Source: Deltaproteobacteria bacterium
GTDB lineage: Bacteria; Desulfobacterota; GWC2-55-46; UBA9637
Direction of reading: 5' to 3'
Assembly: GCA_016214995.1 (NCBI GenBank)
Contig: JACRML010000016.1
Coordinates: forward strand, 1 to 49,164
DNA length: 49,164 nt
A program made the position numbers and the translations under genes. Under the pieces are notes generated by a model that had not been told where the DNA came from, searched no databases, and saw nothing but the letters and a program-made list of their open reading frames with translations. Below are positions 15,806 through 24,700 of the stretch, piece after piece; position 1 is the first letter of the stretch; each line of letters begins with the position of its first letter.

Positions 15806-16651
15806 ATGAACAAAGTAGCTTGCAAGAAAACAATAATTTATATTAGCTTTGCATTCTTATTAATATCCTGCCAGCGAGGTTATGAAACTATAACTGTTTT
15901 TATCCCTGACAAAGGTAAATCCTATATTGAAATTCAAATAGAACAAAAGAAAGACAAGATAATAGAATTAGTTAAAAAACAGGACAAAGAATTAAAGGAA
16001 TTGGTCAAACGATTAGAACAGGAGAGAAAAGCGGAAAAAAGTCGATGGGACAGCGAACAATTCATGGATAGAATGCGGAGGAGAGAATACGGAAAATCCT
16101 TTTCTGATGAAGTATCTGAGTTAACTTTTGAAATAGAACAATCTGCCAGAAAGATAGAGATAATGAAAGAGTGGGGAAGAGAACAGACCAAGGAATTAGT
16201 TAAGATCATGCCAGCATCATTAGAGCAATTATCAGAATGGGAGCAATGGTTAGAAAAAGAATTCAAAGATGTGCCAAAATATAAAATGAATAAAGAAGAA
16301 TCTAAAATACTTATTAATTTTATGGGAGATAAGGCGCCAGAAATAGTAAGCATACATATTACAGTCGCACAAGCAATCGCTAATTCTCTTAATTTTTTAA
16401 ATATAAACGAGATAACTAAAGAAGGATGGGAGATTAAAGCAACAAGAAGGGCGTGGGGAGATATTTGGCTGGATGAGAAACCAGAGGATTTTGAATGGGG
16501 AACAGAATATACCCTCCAGAGACCATTGAGGTTTAAAGAAATTAAAGAATTTTGGGGCAAAATAAAGGGAATATTGACTAACAAACCTCAAAATATAAAT
16601 GACGTGATTAAGCCACAAGATAAAAGAAGGGGATTAAGGTATGCATCATAA
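15806..16651 (+). CDS. Unknown coiled-coil lipoprotein
   Basis: 281 residues from the ATG at 15806, which follows the RBS GAGGAGG. The frame opens earlier (15722, 15758) but those codons precede the signal peptide. The signal peptide IIYISFAFLLISC ends in a lipobox cysteine, predicting a lipid-anchored envelope protein. Residues about 40-170 are rich in K/E/R and have the heptad look of a long coiled coil (KKDKIIELVKKQDKELKELV). The C-terminal part is a globular alpha/beta segment with several tryptophans. I recognise no family. It sits alone between toxin-antitoxin genes and is A-rich compared with the core genes, which suggests accessory DNA. Confidence 0.7.
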   Translation: MNKVACKKTIIYISFAFLLISCQRGYETITVFIPDKGKSYIEIQIEQKKDKIIELVKKQDKELKELVKRLEQERKAEKSRWDSEQFMDRMRRREYGKSFSDEVSELTFEIEQSARKIEIMKEWGREQTKELVKIMPASLEQLSEWEQWLEKEFKDVPKYKMNKEESKILINFMGDKAPEIVSIHITVAQAIANSLNFLNINEITKEGWEIKATRRAWGDIWLDEKPEDFEWGTEYTLQRPLRFKEIKEFWGKIKGILTNKPQNINDVIKPQDKRRGLRYAS

Positions 16652-16762
16652 TTTTCATAGACCAAGTGGGGCAGTATAAATATTGGATATCCCTATGAGC
16701 CCAACAACAGCTTCAACTCAACCATTTAACTCTGCTGAGCGTTTGGATTGCAAAACTTGTCC

Positions 16763-17413
16763 ATGAACAAGATAAGAGTTTATATCGACACCAATGTATT
16801 TAAATTCTCTGCAACAAAGTTATTGAGACTCAGGCCGCGAAAGCAGTTGCTGAATTGGGGTGGTAGAACCCATGAGGCCACTGTTCATGATTTTATATAC
16901 ACCAATCCAAATGAAAAAATAGAGAATCTTCACTTAAAAGCAGAGGCTGACTTATTACCAATACTTGCGGAATTAGGCAAAAAGGGTGATTTGAAGTTTA
17001 TCATAAATATAGAGACTATGTTCGAAAGTTGGGGTATCCCCAACATGGATAGCAAGACTGGAAAATTTTATAATGCCCCATATGAAATTGTTGATGCCCC
17101 TACAAAATACAGACGGATGCTTTTGGGGTTTGGTATGGATCCCATAGGAAACCAATTTAATTTTCTTGCAAGTATTAAGGATAAAAGGTTCTTGGAATTG
17201 CAAAAAATGACAGGCGCTTATCAGGGCAAAGCAAAAATTAATCGTAACCAGTTGTTGGATGCCTTCCATCTTTGGTGCGCAGAGTATAATAGATGCGAAT
17301 ATTTTCTGACGCTTGATTTCAAATTGATCAAAATGCTAAAGAACAATGGGAAAATTAGCGTAAAACCTGTAAAACCATCAGAATTGTTACAGGAAATTGA
17401 TGTAAAGGCTTAA
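16763..17413 (+). CDS. PIN-domain-like protein
   Basis: From the ATG at 16763 it has 216 residues. The N-terminal strand RVYIDTNVF carries the first PIN aspartate. The C-terminal segment LLDAFHLWCAEYNRCEYFLTLDFKLIKML matches the last PIN acidic residues (DAxHL and a TxD strand). The middle, with GRTHEATVHDF and an IPN/PYE region, is longer than in VapC toxins (about 130 residues). It is probably a PIN-fold nuclease; no antitoxin gene is adjacent. An in-frame TTG at 16748 is an alternative start. Confidence 0.6.
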   Translation: MNKIRVYIDTNVFKFSATKLLRLRPRKQLLNWGGRTHEATVHDFIYTNPNEKIENLHLKAEADLLPILAELGKKGDLKFIINIETMFESWGIPNMDSKTGKFYNAPYEIVDAPTKYRRMLLGFGMDPIGNQFNFLASIKDKRFLELQKMTGAYQGKAKINRNQLLDAFHLWCAEYNRCEYFLTLDFKLIKMLKNNGKISVKPVKPSELLQEIDVKA

Positions 17414-17575
17414 CAATGCTTATGCACGTTGTAGAAGAGATTTTATAGAAATTCGGTATAAGTTGGGTTAGCTGAGCAAGAAATGTGGGATGCCCCCCAA
17501 ACCCGCAAGTAAATATGGGAAGCGTTCCCAGAGTCATAGACCGCGTAATTAAAATCTACTGCACGGAGGTACGTT

Positions 17576-17650
17576 ATGGCAATAAGAAATGATTGCGAAT
17601 ATTATGAGCGTGTTGAGTATAAAAGAAATCCTATCAGGCAAATAAAATAA
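17576..17650 (+). CDS. 24-codon ORF cut off by transposase element
   Basis: MAIRNDCEYYERVEYKRNPIRQIK follows a strong RBS (GGAGG, 17565-17569). Its stop lies 2 nt before the left inverted repeat of the transposase element. It is likely the start of a gene disrupted by that insertion, or a real micro-protein; no family is recognised. Confidence 0.35.
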   Translation: MAIRNDCEYYERVEYKRNPIRQIK

Positions 17651-17652
17651 TG

Positions 17653-18600
17653 GGGTCAGGTCTACTTTCTTGACATCACAGACGGATTGCGCTATATATT
17701 TTCCATGTCCCGCCCATTACGCATAGAATATCCCGGCGCAGTTTACCACATCACCTCGCGCGGCAATGAAAAGAAAGCTATATTCAAGGACGATTCAGAT
17801 AGGGAGAAATTCCTCAAAATCCTTGCTCAAGTCAATAAACGCTACAACTGGCTCTGCCATGCCTACTGCCTCATGGACAACCATTATCACATTCTCGTAG
17901 AAACCCCGGACGGCAACCTCTCCATAGGCATGAGGCATCTAAACGGCGTCTATACCCAGATATTCAACAGGCAACACAAGAGAACCGGCCACCTGTTTCA
18001 GGGAAGGTTCAAAGCCATCCTTATCCAGAAAGACAGCCACCTCCTTGAAGTTTGCAGATATGTCGTCCTAAACCCTGTCCGGGCAAGGATAGTAGAACAG
18101 CCAGGAGACTGGAAATGGAGCAGCTATCCGGCCACATCAGGAAGAGAAAACCCCCATCCTTGTCTTACCCGGGATTGGATACTCGGTCAATTCAGCAGAA
18201 CAAGAGGGAAGGCAGAGAAAGGATACCGGCAATTTGTGAATTTGGGGACTCAGAAAGAAACAATCTGGACAGAAGTGAAGGGTCAGGCTATACTTGGACA
18301 AGACGAATTTGTGAATGGACTCGTAGAGGACTCGTAGAGCATATCAGAAAGCGCAAAGACATACCCGACATTCCGAAAAGCCAGCGGTATGTGAACCGCC
18401 CATCGCTTGAAAAGATTTTCTACAATGAAATTTTGCAGGATAAGGTTAAGAGAGACAAGAAGATAGCCGAGGCTGTTGAAGAATATGGATACAGGCAGCG
18501 CGAGGTTGCTGATTATCTGGGCATGTATTTTACTTCGGTGAGCAGGATTATGAAGCGGGAATCTCAAATGTCTCAAATGGCAAGAAAGTAGACCTGACCC
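17653..18600 (+). mobile_element. REP-associated tyrosine transposase unit with 20-bp inverted repeats
   Basis: GGGTCAGGTCTACTTTCTTG (17653-17672) and CAAGAAAGTAGACCTGACCC (18581-18600) are perfect inverted repeats that flank one IS200-like transposase gene. The last codons and TAG of the transposase lie inside the right repeat. Other fragments of the same repeat were not seen elsewhere in the window. Confidence 0.8.
17705..18591 (+). pseudogene. rayT: REP-associated tyrosine transposase (Y1/IS200-like), frameshifted
   Basis: Single-strand HUH transposase of the RAYT group. The N-terminus SRPLRIEYPGAVYHITSRGN, the HUH motif DNHYHILVET and a catalytic-tyrosine region CRYVVLNPVRARIV are intact. 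The C-terminal helical DNA-binding part (EEYGYRQREVADYLGMYFTSVSRIMKR) is in another frame. The break is an exact 11-bp tandem duplication, GGACTCGTAGA at 18317-18327 and 18328-18338. Removing one copy gives FVNGLVEHIRKRKD and an uninterrupted 291-residue protein. As it stands translation stops at 18337, so this copy is probably inactive. Confidence 0.88.
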
Positions 18601-18647
18601 TATATCTTCTATATCTTCCGAACAGGATAAGCAAGTGGTTAAATGAT

Positions 18648-18676
18648 TTGATAAAAAAGGTAACTTCATCTAAAAT
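18648..18676 (+). promoter_or_regulatory. Sigma-70-type promoter for tumAE
   Basis: TTGATA (18648-18653), a 17-nt spacer and TAAAAT (18671-18676) are each one mismatch from consensus. They are followed by the RBS GGGAGGG and the ATG at 18709. The promoter lies between the transposase right repeat and the toxin-antitoxin pair. Confidence 0.6.
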
Positions 18677-18708
18677 ATAGAAAAATACGAAAAAGGGAGG
18701 GTATTGCT

Positions 18709-19005
18709 ATGACAATATTACAGGTAAAATCAGATACAGATAACAATGCTATGGATATTATCAAAACTGCAATTCAGGCTGAATTAAAGCGGCTTGAAAT
18801 AGGGCTTGAAAAGACGGAAAGGCAGATTGCAATGTTTGAGAAAGAATATAAAATCTCATCAGAGACATTTCTAAAAAAGTTCACCTCTGAGAATATGAAA
18901 GGCGGCGACCCTGAATATATTTCCTGGGCAGGGGAGTTGAAAATAAGAGAAAAAATACTCACGGACATAAACAGACTGAAGGAAATTCAGTATGTTGCTA
19001 ACTGA
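18709..19005 (+). CDS. TumA-type antitoxin candidate
   Basis: 98 residues after the strong RBS GGGAGGG. They are mostly helical and charged, with a coiled-coil look (ELKRLEIGLEKTERQIAMFEKEYKISSETFLKKF), ending in a helix (KIREKILTDINRLKEIQ). It overlaps the following TumE-like frame by 14 nt, the usual layout of tumA-tumE modules. The assignment rests mainly on this context and general resemblance. Confidence 0.6.
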   Translation: MTILQVKSDTDNNAMDIIKTAIQAELKRLEIGLEKTERQIAMFEKEYKISSETFLKKFTSENMKGGDPEYISWAGELKIREKILTDINRLKEIQYVAN

Positions 19006-19371
19006 ATACCTTTCTGGGCTGGCAAATGTTATTGATGAATATTCAAGAACAGGTCTCATCATTGATTCTGAATTAAGCGCCGATTATAGAACGGAAAAAA
19101 TAGGCATTGTAAAAGGCTCTGTTACTTTTGCAGATAACTCTATACTTGTGTTTACTGAATATCTTGACCTTAAGTATAAAATTGAAAAACTTAATTACTC
19201 CTTTCATTATCAAAAACAAGATGGCTCGCTCATATTCCGTTATGATAATGCCAGACATAAGCCGCCGAGTGACGCCCTGGACACAAACACCTGCCTGGTG
19301 GAAAAGTATTTGCCACAGAGCCTCCCTCATTAAAAGGCATTTTTACTGAAATTATGGATTCGCTATTGTGA
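18992..19371 (+). pseudogene. TumE-family (DUF6516) toxin, frameshifted at C-terminus
   Basis: The frame from 18992 has the DUF6516 pattern: an N-terminal helix, a hydrophobic DNSILVFTEYLDLKYKIEKLNYSFHYQ core and RYDNARH. It then drifts into a foreign tail ending at 19333. The family C-terminus, HKHLPGGKVFATEPPSLKGIFTEIMD, is present in another frame to the TGA at 19369-19371. One extra C in GACGCCCTGG (about 19271-19280) would give DAPGHKHLPGG in one frame. It is therefore a toxin gene with a single-base loss, or a sequence error. Confidence 0.7.
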
Positions 19372-19387
19372 GCGTCTGAGTCTTTCC

Positions 19388-19440
19388 ATGTCAGTTAATG
19401 GAAGAGAAGATTGCAATTGTGGAGGGAAAGGGGTATGTTG
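19388..19440 (+). repeat. Leader-like direct repeat, copy 1
   Basis: The stretch GTCAGTTAATGGAAGAGAAG followed by ATTGCAATTGTGGAGGGAAA recurs at 20415-20462 (diverged) and 25064-25118 (nearly identical). Copies 2 and 3 are followed by the start of a ligase-beta-like gene. This copy is not. Confidence 0.65.
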
Positions 19441-19503
19441 GGAGTAAGAGGCATTTATGATGGGTATAATCGAGAAAATAAGAAGCAAAGTTTGTTTAAA
19501 TTT

Positions 19504-19512
19504 TGTTATACT
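19504..19512 (+). promoter_or_regulatory. Extended -10 promoter for second DUF433/DUF5615 pair
   Basis: TGTTATACT matches TGnTATAAT with one mismatch. The RBS GGAGG begins 12-13 nt downstream and the ATG is at 19538. No good -35 box is present at the right spacing. Confidence 0.4.
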
Positions 19513-19537
19513 ATGGTAAAAAGGAGGAAACCAGTAT

Positions 19538-19768
19538 ATGAGCAGGAGTATTGAAGGAATAGTATCTAATCCGAAAATATGCAGTGGCAAACCGTGTGTT
19601 AGGGGAACACGAATCCCTGTACATATTATACTTGATCTTCTTGCCGCCGGAGAGAGTTTTGAAGGGATTAGAAAGGCATATCCAAATATTACTGATGAAG
19701 ACATCAGGGCATGCCTGCTCTACGCCTCTATTCTTGCCGATGAGGAAGCAGGGGTTACAGCAGCGTGA
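19538..19768 (+). CDS. DUF433 antitoxin
   Basis: 76 residues after AAGGAGGAAA. The DUF433 core is IVSNPKICSGKPCVRGTRIPVHIILDLLAAG, followed by GIRKAYPNITDEDIRACLLYA. It is the antitoxin partner of the following DUF5615 gene, which it overlaps by 4 nt (GTGA). It is shorter than the copy at 15.2 kb and clearly diverged from it, so the two pairs are separate acquisitions rather than a recent duplication. Confidence 0.85.
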   Translation: MSRSIEGIVSNPKICSGKPCVRGTRIPVHIILDLLAAGESFEGIRKAYPNITDEDIRACLLYASILADEEAGVTAA

Positions 19769-20127
19769 AGATTTTTGCCAATGAAAATCTTTTTGAACCT
19801 ATTATTGATTATTTAAGGTCTCGCGGGAATGATGTGCTGAGCATCAGGAATATCGGCCTTTCCGGTATTTCTGATGATGAGGTGTATGAGAAGGCATGCA
19901 AGGAAAGCTTGGTTATTATTACCATGGATAAAGACTTCACAAGAATATTCAGATTTCCGCCGGAAAGATGTGGAGGTATTGTTGTCGCTAAGATATATAG
20001 AAGAACTGTTGATGAGACATTCGCCATATTCAGAAAACATTTCCAGTCCATCAATGAGGAAGACATTAAAGGAAATCTTGTTATTATTACCCCGGAAGGT
20101 GTGCGAATAAGAAGGTCAACAAGATGA
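19765..20127 (+). CDS. DUF5615 PIN-like toxin
   Basis: 120 residues with a GTG start in GTGA overlap with the DUF433 gene. The N-terminus MKIFANENLFEPIIDYLRSRG carries an N/E in the first acidic position. GISDDEVYEKACKESLVIITMDKDF follows with the family aspartates, then GGIVVAKIYR. It is a typical DUF5615 predicted RNase toxin, complete by length. The stop overlaps the RelB-like start by ATGA, so three or four TA genes form one transcription unit. Confidence 0.85.
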   Translation: MKIFANENLFEPIIDYLRSRGNDVLSIRNIGLSGISDDEVYEKACKESLVIITMDKDFTRIFRFPPERCGGIVVAKIYRRTVDETFAIFRKHFQSINEEDIKGNLVIITPEGVRIRRSTR

Positions 20128-20276
20128 CTGTGATGCTTAATATGAAAGAATTAGCAAGAGTTCAGGAAATGTTGGAAGACCTTGCAGATTTGAAGGTTAT
20201 TGAAGAAAGGTTGTGCGAAAAGGAAGAAAGTTACGAGGCTTACAGCCGTAAGAGAAAATCTTCCATCCATGTATAA
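20124..20276 (+). CDS. RelB/Phd-like antitoxin (small)
   Basis: 50 residues: TVMLNMKELARVQEMLEDLADLKVIEERLCEKEESYEAYSRKRK (read in pieces). It is wholly helical and charged, matching the C-terminal toxin-wrapping half of RelB/Phd-like antitoxins but lacking a clear DNA-binding half. It starts in ATGA overlap with the DUF5615 stop and overlaps the decayed RelE start by 8 nt. Confidence 0.5.
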   Translation: MTVMLNMKELARVQEMLEDLADLKVIEERLCEKEESYEAYSRKRKSSIHV

Positions 20277-20459
20277 TATCGTCATCAAAAACTCTGCAAA
20301 GAAAGAACTCGACTCTATTCCGCCGACCAATTCCTCAAAATACCTGCCGCCATTCTTGCATTAAAGACAAATCTGCATCCGTACCCTCAGTCAAATAGAA
20401 TAAGTATTATGCAAAATTTAACGGAAGAGAATATTGCAATTGTAGATAGGAAAGGGTAA
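20269..20459 (+). pseudogene. RelE-like toxin remnant
   Basis: MYNIVIKNSAKKELDSIPPT is a classic RelE opening. The frame is then lost near 20325. The next block (QFLKIPAAILALKTNLHPYPQ) continues the RelE helix in another frame and runs into the leader-like repeat, with a stop at 20457-20459. The catalytic C-terminal strands are missing, so the toxin is dead while its antitoxin frame is still open. Confidence 0.6.
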
Positions 20460-20524
20460 AGTTTCACTGTATGCCAAAACAAGAGGCCAAAAAAATCATC
20501 AACATAAATCTCCCCATTTTTTAG
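20415..20524 (+). pseudogene. Leader-like repeat copy 2 plus 5' fragment of a ligase-beta-like gene
   Basis: The repeat (GGAAGAGAATATTGCAATTG) is followed by an ATG at 20471 that reads MPKQEAKKIININLPIF before TAG. At 25124 the intact beta-subunit gene, preceded by repeat copy 3, starts MTQQESKKLITYA. The order and spacing match, so this is a diverged, truncated start of a second beta gene or the left border of the pump insertion. Confidence 0.55.
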
Positions 20525-20562
20525 TGATTATAAAAAAGTCGTTTGCTGATGAAAGGAACATT

Positions 20563-21705
20563 ATGGATATTAATTCCACTGTATTGAAAGATAAACTCTT
20601 CAGGCGCATATGGGGCATGCTGCCCGCGCTATTCCTTGTGCTGATAATTATAGTTATCGTTGTAATGTTTTCGCGTATCAAAGGCGAAAGCGAACGTATC
20701 AAGGCAGAGAAGCTCGCTGCTTTTAATAAAGAACGGCCCCCTGTAAACGTAGTTGTTCTGGATATTATTCCAATGCCAATACGTGACCGGCTGAATCTCC
20801 CGTCGCAGGTTGAGCCGTGGGTTGAGTTAAAAATTCTTGCTGAAGTGTCCGGAAAGGTGATCAGTGTTTCAGCGGCTGAAGGTTCTTATGTTCGGAAAGG
20901 CGACATAATTGCCCTTCTTGATTCACAGGATTATGAGAATGAACTTGCCTCTATTCGTTCTCAGTATGAACTTGCCCAGAAAAACCTGAGCCGGTCAAAT
21001 GATCTTTTTAAAGAAGAACTAATTGCGAAGGCAATACTTGATAAAGAGCAATCCACAGTTGATGCCCTTTCTGCATCAATGAAGAACGTTGAACTCAGGC
21101 TCCAGAGATGCACAATCAAGGCGCCGATTTCAGGAATAATAAATCGCCTTGACGCAAAAGAAGGGCTTAACCTGAATGTTCAAGATTCCATAGCTGTAAT
21201 AATTGATATCAGCAGGGTTAAGGTAAACGTAGGAATCCCTGAGTCTGACGTAGATGAAATAAGAAAACTTCAACGGTTTGATGTGACTATAGATGCCCTT
21301 GGCAGCAAGACTGTAAAGGGGCGGAAAATTTTCCTTTCAAAAAACCCTGAATCGTTTGCGCATCTATATAAGCTTGAAATTGAGGTGCAGAACCCGGATG
21401 GCGCAATACTGCCCGGCATGTTCGGAAGGGTTAGCATAGTAAAAAAAGAGGTAAAGGACAGCGTCTCTGTGCCTCTCTATTCAGTCATATCCCGCGGTAA
21501 TGAACAGTTTGTATTTGTGGAAAAGGACGGCAAGGCGCACGTAAGGATGGTTGAGACAGGTATCCTCGAGGGCTGGAGGATACAGATTTCCAGAGGTCTT
21601 AAAAGAGGAGACCGCGTAGTAGTCGTAGGTCACCGCAGCCTTGATGAAGGGCAGAAAATAAATGTGGTCCGCAACATATCAGACCCGGAGGACCTTTTTA
21701 AGTGA
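20563..21705 (+). CDS. RND efflux periplasmic adaptor (membrane fusion protein)
   Basis: 380 residues from the ATG at 20563. A GTG at 20524 extends the frame but lies on the stop of the beta fragment. One N-terminal TM (LPALFLVLIIIVIVVMF) is followed by an HlyD/AcrA-type barrel-sandwich: ILAEVSGKVISVSAAEGSYVRKGD (lipoyl half 1), a helical hairpin of about 60 residues, and CTIKAPISGIINRLDAKEG (half 2). A beta-barrel and membrane-proximal domain follow (VPLYSVISRGNEQFVFV). It would link the RND pump to an outer-membrane channel. It overlaps the pump gene by 4 nt (GTGA). No TolC-type gene is in the window. Confidence 0.92.
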   Translation: MDINSTVLKDKLFRRIWGMLPALFLVLIIIVIVVMFSRIKGESERIKAEKLAAFNKERPPVNVVVLDIIPMPIRDRLNLPSQVEPWVELKILAEVSGKVISVSAAEGSYVRKGDIIALLDSQDYENELASIRSQYELAQKNLSRSNDLFKEELIAKAILDKEQSTVDALSASMKNVELRLQRCTIKAPISGIINRLDAKEGLNLNVQDSIAVIIDISRVKVNVGIPESDVDEIRKLQRFDVTIDALGSKTVKGRKIFLSKNPESFAHLYKLEIEVQNPDGAILPGMFGRVSIVKKEVKDSVSVPLYSVISRGNEQFVFVEKDGKAHVRMVETGILEGWRIQISRGLKRGDRVVVVGHRSLDEGQKINVVRNISDPEDLFK

Positions 21706-24700
21706 TACTCTCGGACACCGCAGTGCGTCAGAGAATAAGTGTAATGGTTCTGGCGGTTATCATACTCGTCTTTGGCGTATATTGCTATAAAGTCCTGCCT
21801 CGTGAGAGCGAACCGGATATCACCATTCCGTTTGTATTTATCTCAACAGACTACAAAGGCGTCTCACCATCTGATATAGAGACTTCCATTACAATACCTA
21901 TTGAGAAGAAGCTCAAGGGCCTTGAGGGCGTAAAAAAGGTTCACTCCATAAGCTCTGAGGGACAATCCTCTATAAGCATAGAGTTTATAACCGGCACGGA
22001 TATAGACAAGGCTATAGAGAAGGTCAGGAACAAGGTAGACGAGGCAAAGAATGATCTGCCTTCTGACATGGAGGATGACCCCTCGGTCTTTGAGGTGAAT
22101 TTTTCAGAGATGCCGATTGTAATATTTTCACTTAGCGGCGTTTGCGGAAACCCCTGCCTTAAGAAGATAGCTGACGAGATAGAAGACGAGATTGAGGCTA
22201 TTCCGGGCGTGCTTGACGCAGAAATATCAGGCGCACTTGAGCGTGAAATCCGCATTGAGATTAATCCTGAGAAACTCGCCTATTATAATATTCCTATTAC
22301 TGCTTTCCAACGTGTAGTCTCCGGCGAGAACCAGAACATATCCGGCGGCGCCATCAGACTTGGCGATGGACGTTTCCAACTCAGGGTGCCGGGGGAATTC
22401 AGAATGCCTGAGGAGATATACGGGCTTATTGTCGGCGCTCACGATGGCCAGCCGGTTTATCTGAAAGACCTGGCGCGTGTGAAGGATGGGTTTAAGGATG
22501 AAACCAGCCGCTCGCGTCTGAACGGGCGTGAATCTGTAAACATAGCTGTAAAAAAGCGGGCAGGTGAAAACATAATTGAGATAACGGACAAGATTGACGA
22601 GATACTTGCGCGCCTCAGTCCAGGCTGGCCAAAGGGCACTAATATCATCAAGGTCATGGACAAGTCCGAGGATATACGCACCATGGTTGCTGACCTTGAA
22701 AATAATATCTACTCCGGTTTGGCGCTGGTAGTCCTCGTGCTTCTTTTTGCAATGGGTATCAGAAACGCAATACTTGTAGCCCTTGCAATACCTTTTTCAA
22801 TGCTCTTATCTTATATTGTTTTGTATTTGATGGGAATTACGCTGAATATGGTGGTGCTCTTCAGTCTGGTACTTGCGCTGGGGATGCTCGTGGACAATGC
22901 CATTGTCATCGTTGAAAATATTTACCGTTACATGCAGCAGGGAGTTTCACGAAGCCAAGCTGCAATGCGCGCTGCATCAGAGGTTGCATGGCCTGTGATA
23001 GGTTCTACACTAACTACACTTGCCGCATTTTTTCCGATGATATTCTGGCCGGGGATAATGGGGGAATTCATGAAATACCTCCCGATTACCCTGATAATAA
23101 CTCTTACGGCAAGCCTGTTTGTTGCATTGGTCATAAATCCCGCGCTTGCCTCTTTCTTCATGAAGACGAAAAACAGCTCAGGCAAAAGCCTTAGTTCAGA
23201 AGAGGCATTTGCAGCAGGAGAAAAGCCGATCGAGATAAAGGGCGTTGTGCTTATCCTCTATGCCGGATTACTAAAAACCGCTCTAAGGCATCGTCTAACA
23301 GTAACACTCTCCACCTTTCTGCTCATGATAGTCCTTTTTCAGGGATGGCTCCTTGTTGTGGGGCTTGAAAGGCCGGTCGAATTTTTCCCGCACATTGACC
23401 CTAAATCCATGTACGTGAATATAGATGTGCCTGAGGGAACTAACATTGATTACAATGACCGCATACTGAAGCAGATTGAAATGCATATTAATGGCGCTGT
23501 CACTAACACCGGAGGCGCCTTTGATGATAGGTACAAAGAATCTTATTCCCTTAAACATCATAAAAAAGAAGACAATGATGAATACATAAACTCCAGCGAT
23601 CTTGAAAACATAGAATATATTTACGCGCGGTCAATGGCATTCCCCACTGCGGGTTCGGCCTTTGAGCCGATGGCTGCAAATCATGTAGGCATACAATTTA
23701 TCGACATGAAAGACCGCCGTATCCCTTCATCGGATACCCTCAATAAGATCCGTGAACGTATAAAGGACGTCCCCGGCGGCAAGGTTACTATAGCCGAGGC
23801 TGAACAAGGCCCGCCAACAGGCGCTCCGATAAATATTGAGATATCCGGCGTTGACTTCAGGGTGCTTGGCCGTCTGGCAAAGGAGATACGCAAGATCATC
23901 GAACAAATACCTTACGTTGAAGATATCAGGGACGATTATGTGGAAGGCACGCCTTCAGTCAGGGTATCTGTAGACAGGCAGAAGGCAGCGCTTTTCGGGT
24001 TAACGACTGACTCCATAGGTTTTGCCCTCAAGACCGGTTACAACGGCCTTAACATTTCAACATATCATGAAGGTGATGAGGACTTTGATATCACTGTTCA
24101 ACTCTCGGACCCGGACCGCAGGGTAATAGATATACTTCGCGAGCTTATGCTGCCGACTCCGGCAGGTAAACTTGTCCCGCTTACAACTGTGGCGAAGATA
24201 GATTATTCAGGGAGCCTTGGCAATGTCATAAGGATAAATCACTCTCGCGTGGTTACGGTCAAGGCTAATGTTGATGAAACAAAGATACCTGGCGCTGTGG
24301 CGCGTCTCCAATCGGAGGAATTGCTGAAGAAATTCCCGATTCCCGCAGGGTACAGGATCAAATTTACCGGTGAGTTTGAGTTTCAGAAAGAGTCTGAGGA
24401 GTTTCTGTCTAAAACGTTTATTATCGCACTTTTCCTTATATTCCTTATTCTTGTTGCCATGTTTAATTCCGTTTCCCAGCCCTTTATCATTATGACCTCG
24501 GTAATACTTTCATTGGGCGGAGTGTTCCTCGGTCTAATGACCATAAGTTCTCCATTTGGTATCATCATGACCGGAGTCGGGGTTATATCACTTGCCGGAG
24601 TCGTGGTTAACAATGCCATCATACTTGTTGACTACACAAACAAACTTCGCGGGAGGGGGATGAACATCCATGATGCAATTGTTGCAGGCGGCGCTACCCG

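Noticed and set aside
20524-20562. GTG start for the RND adaptor
   Set aside because: It falls on the stop of the truncated beta-like fragment and lacks an RBS; the ATG at 20563 with AAAGGAA fits better.
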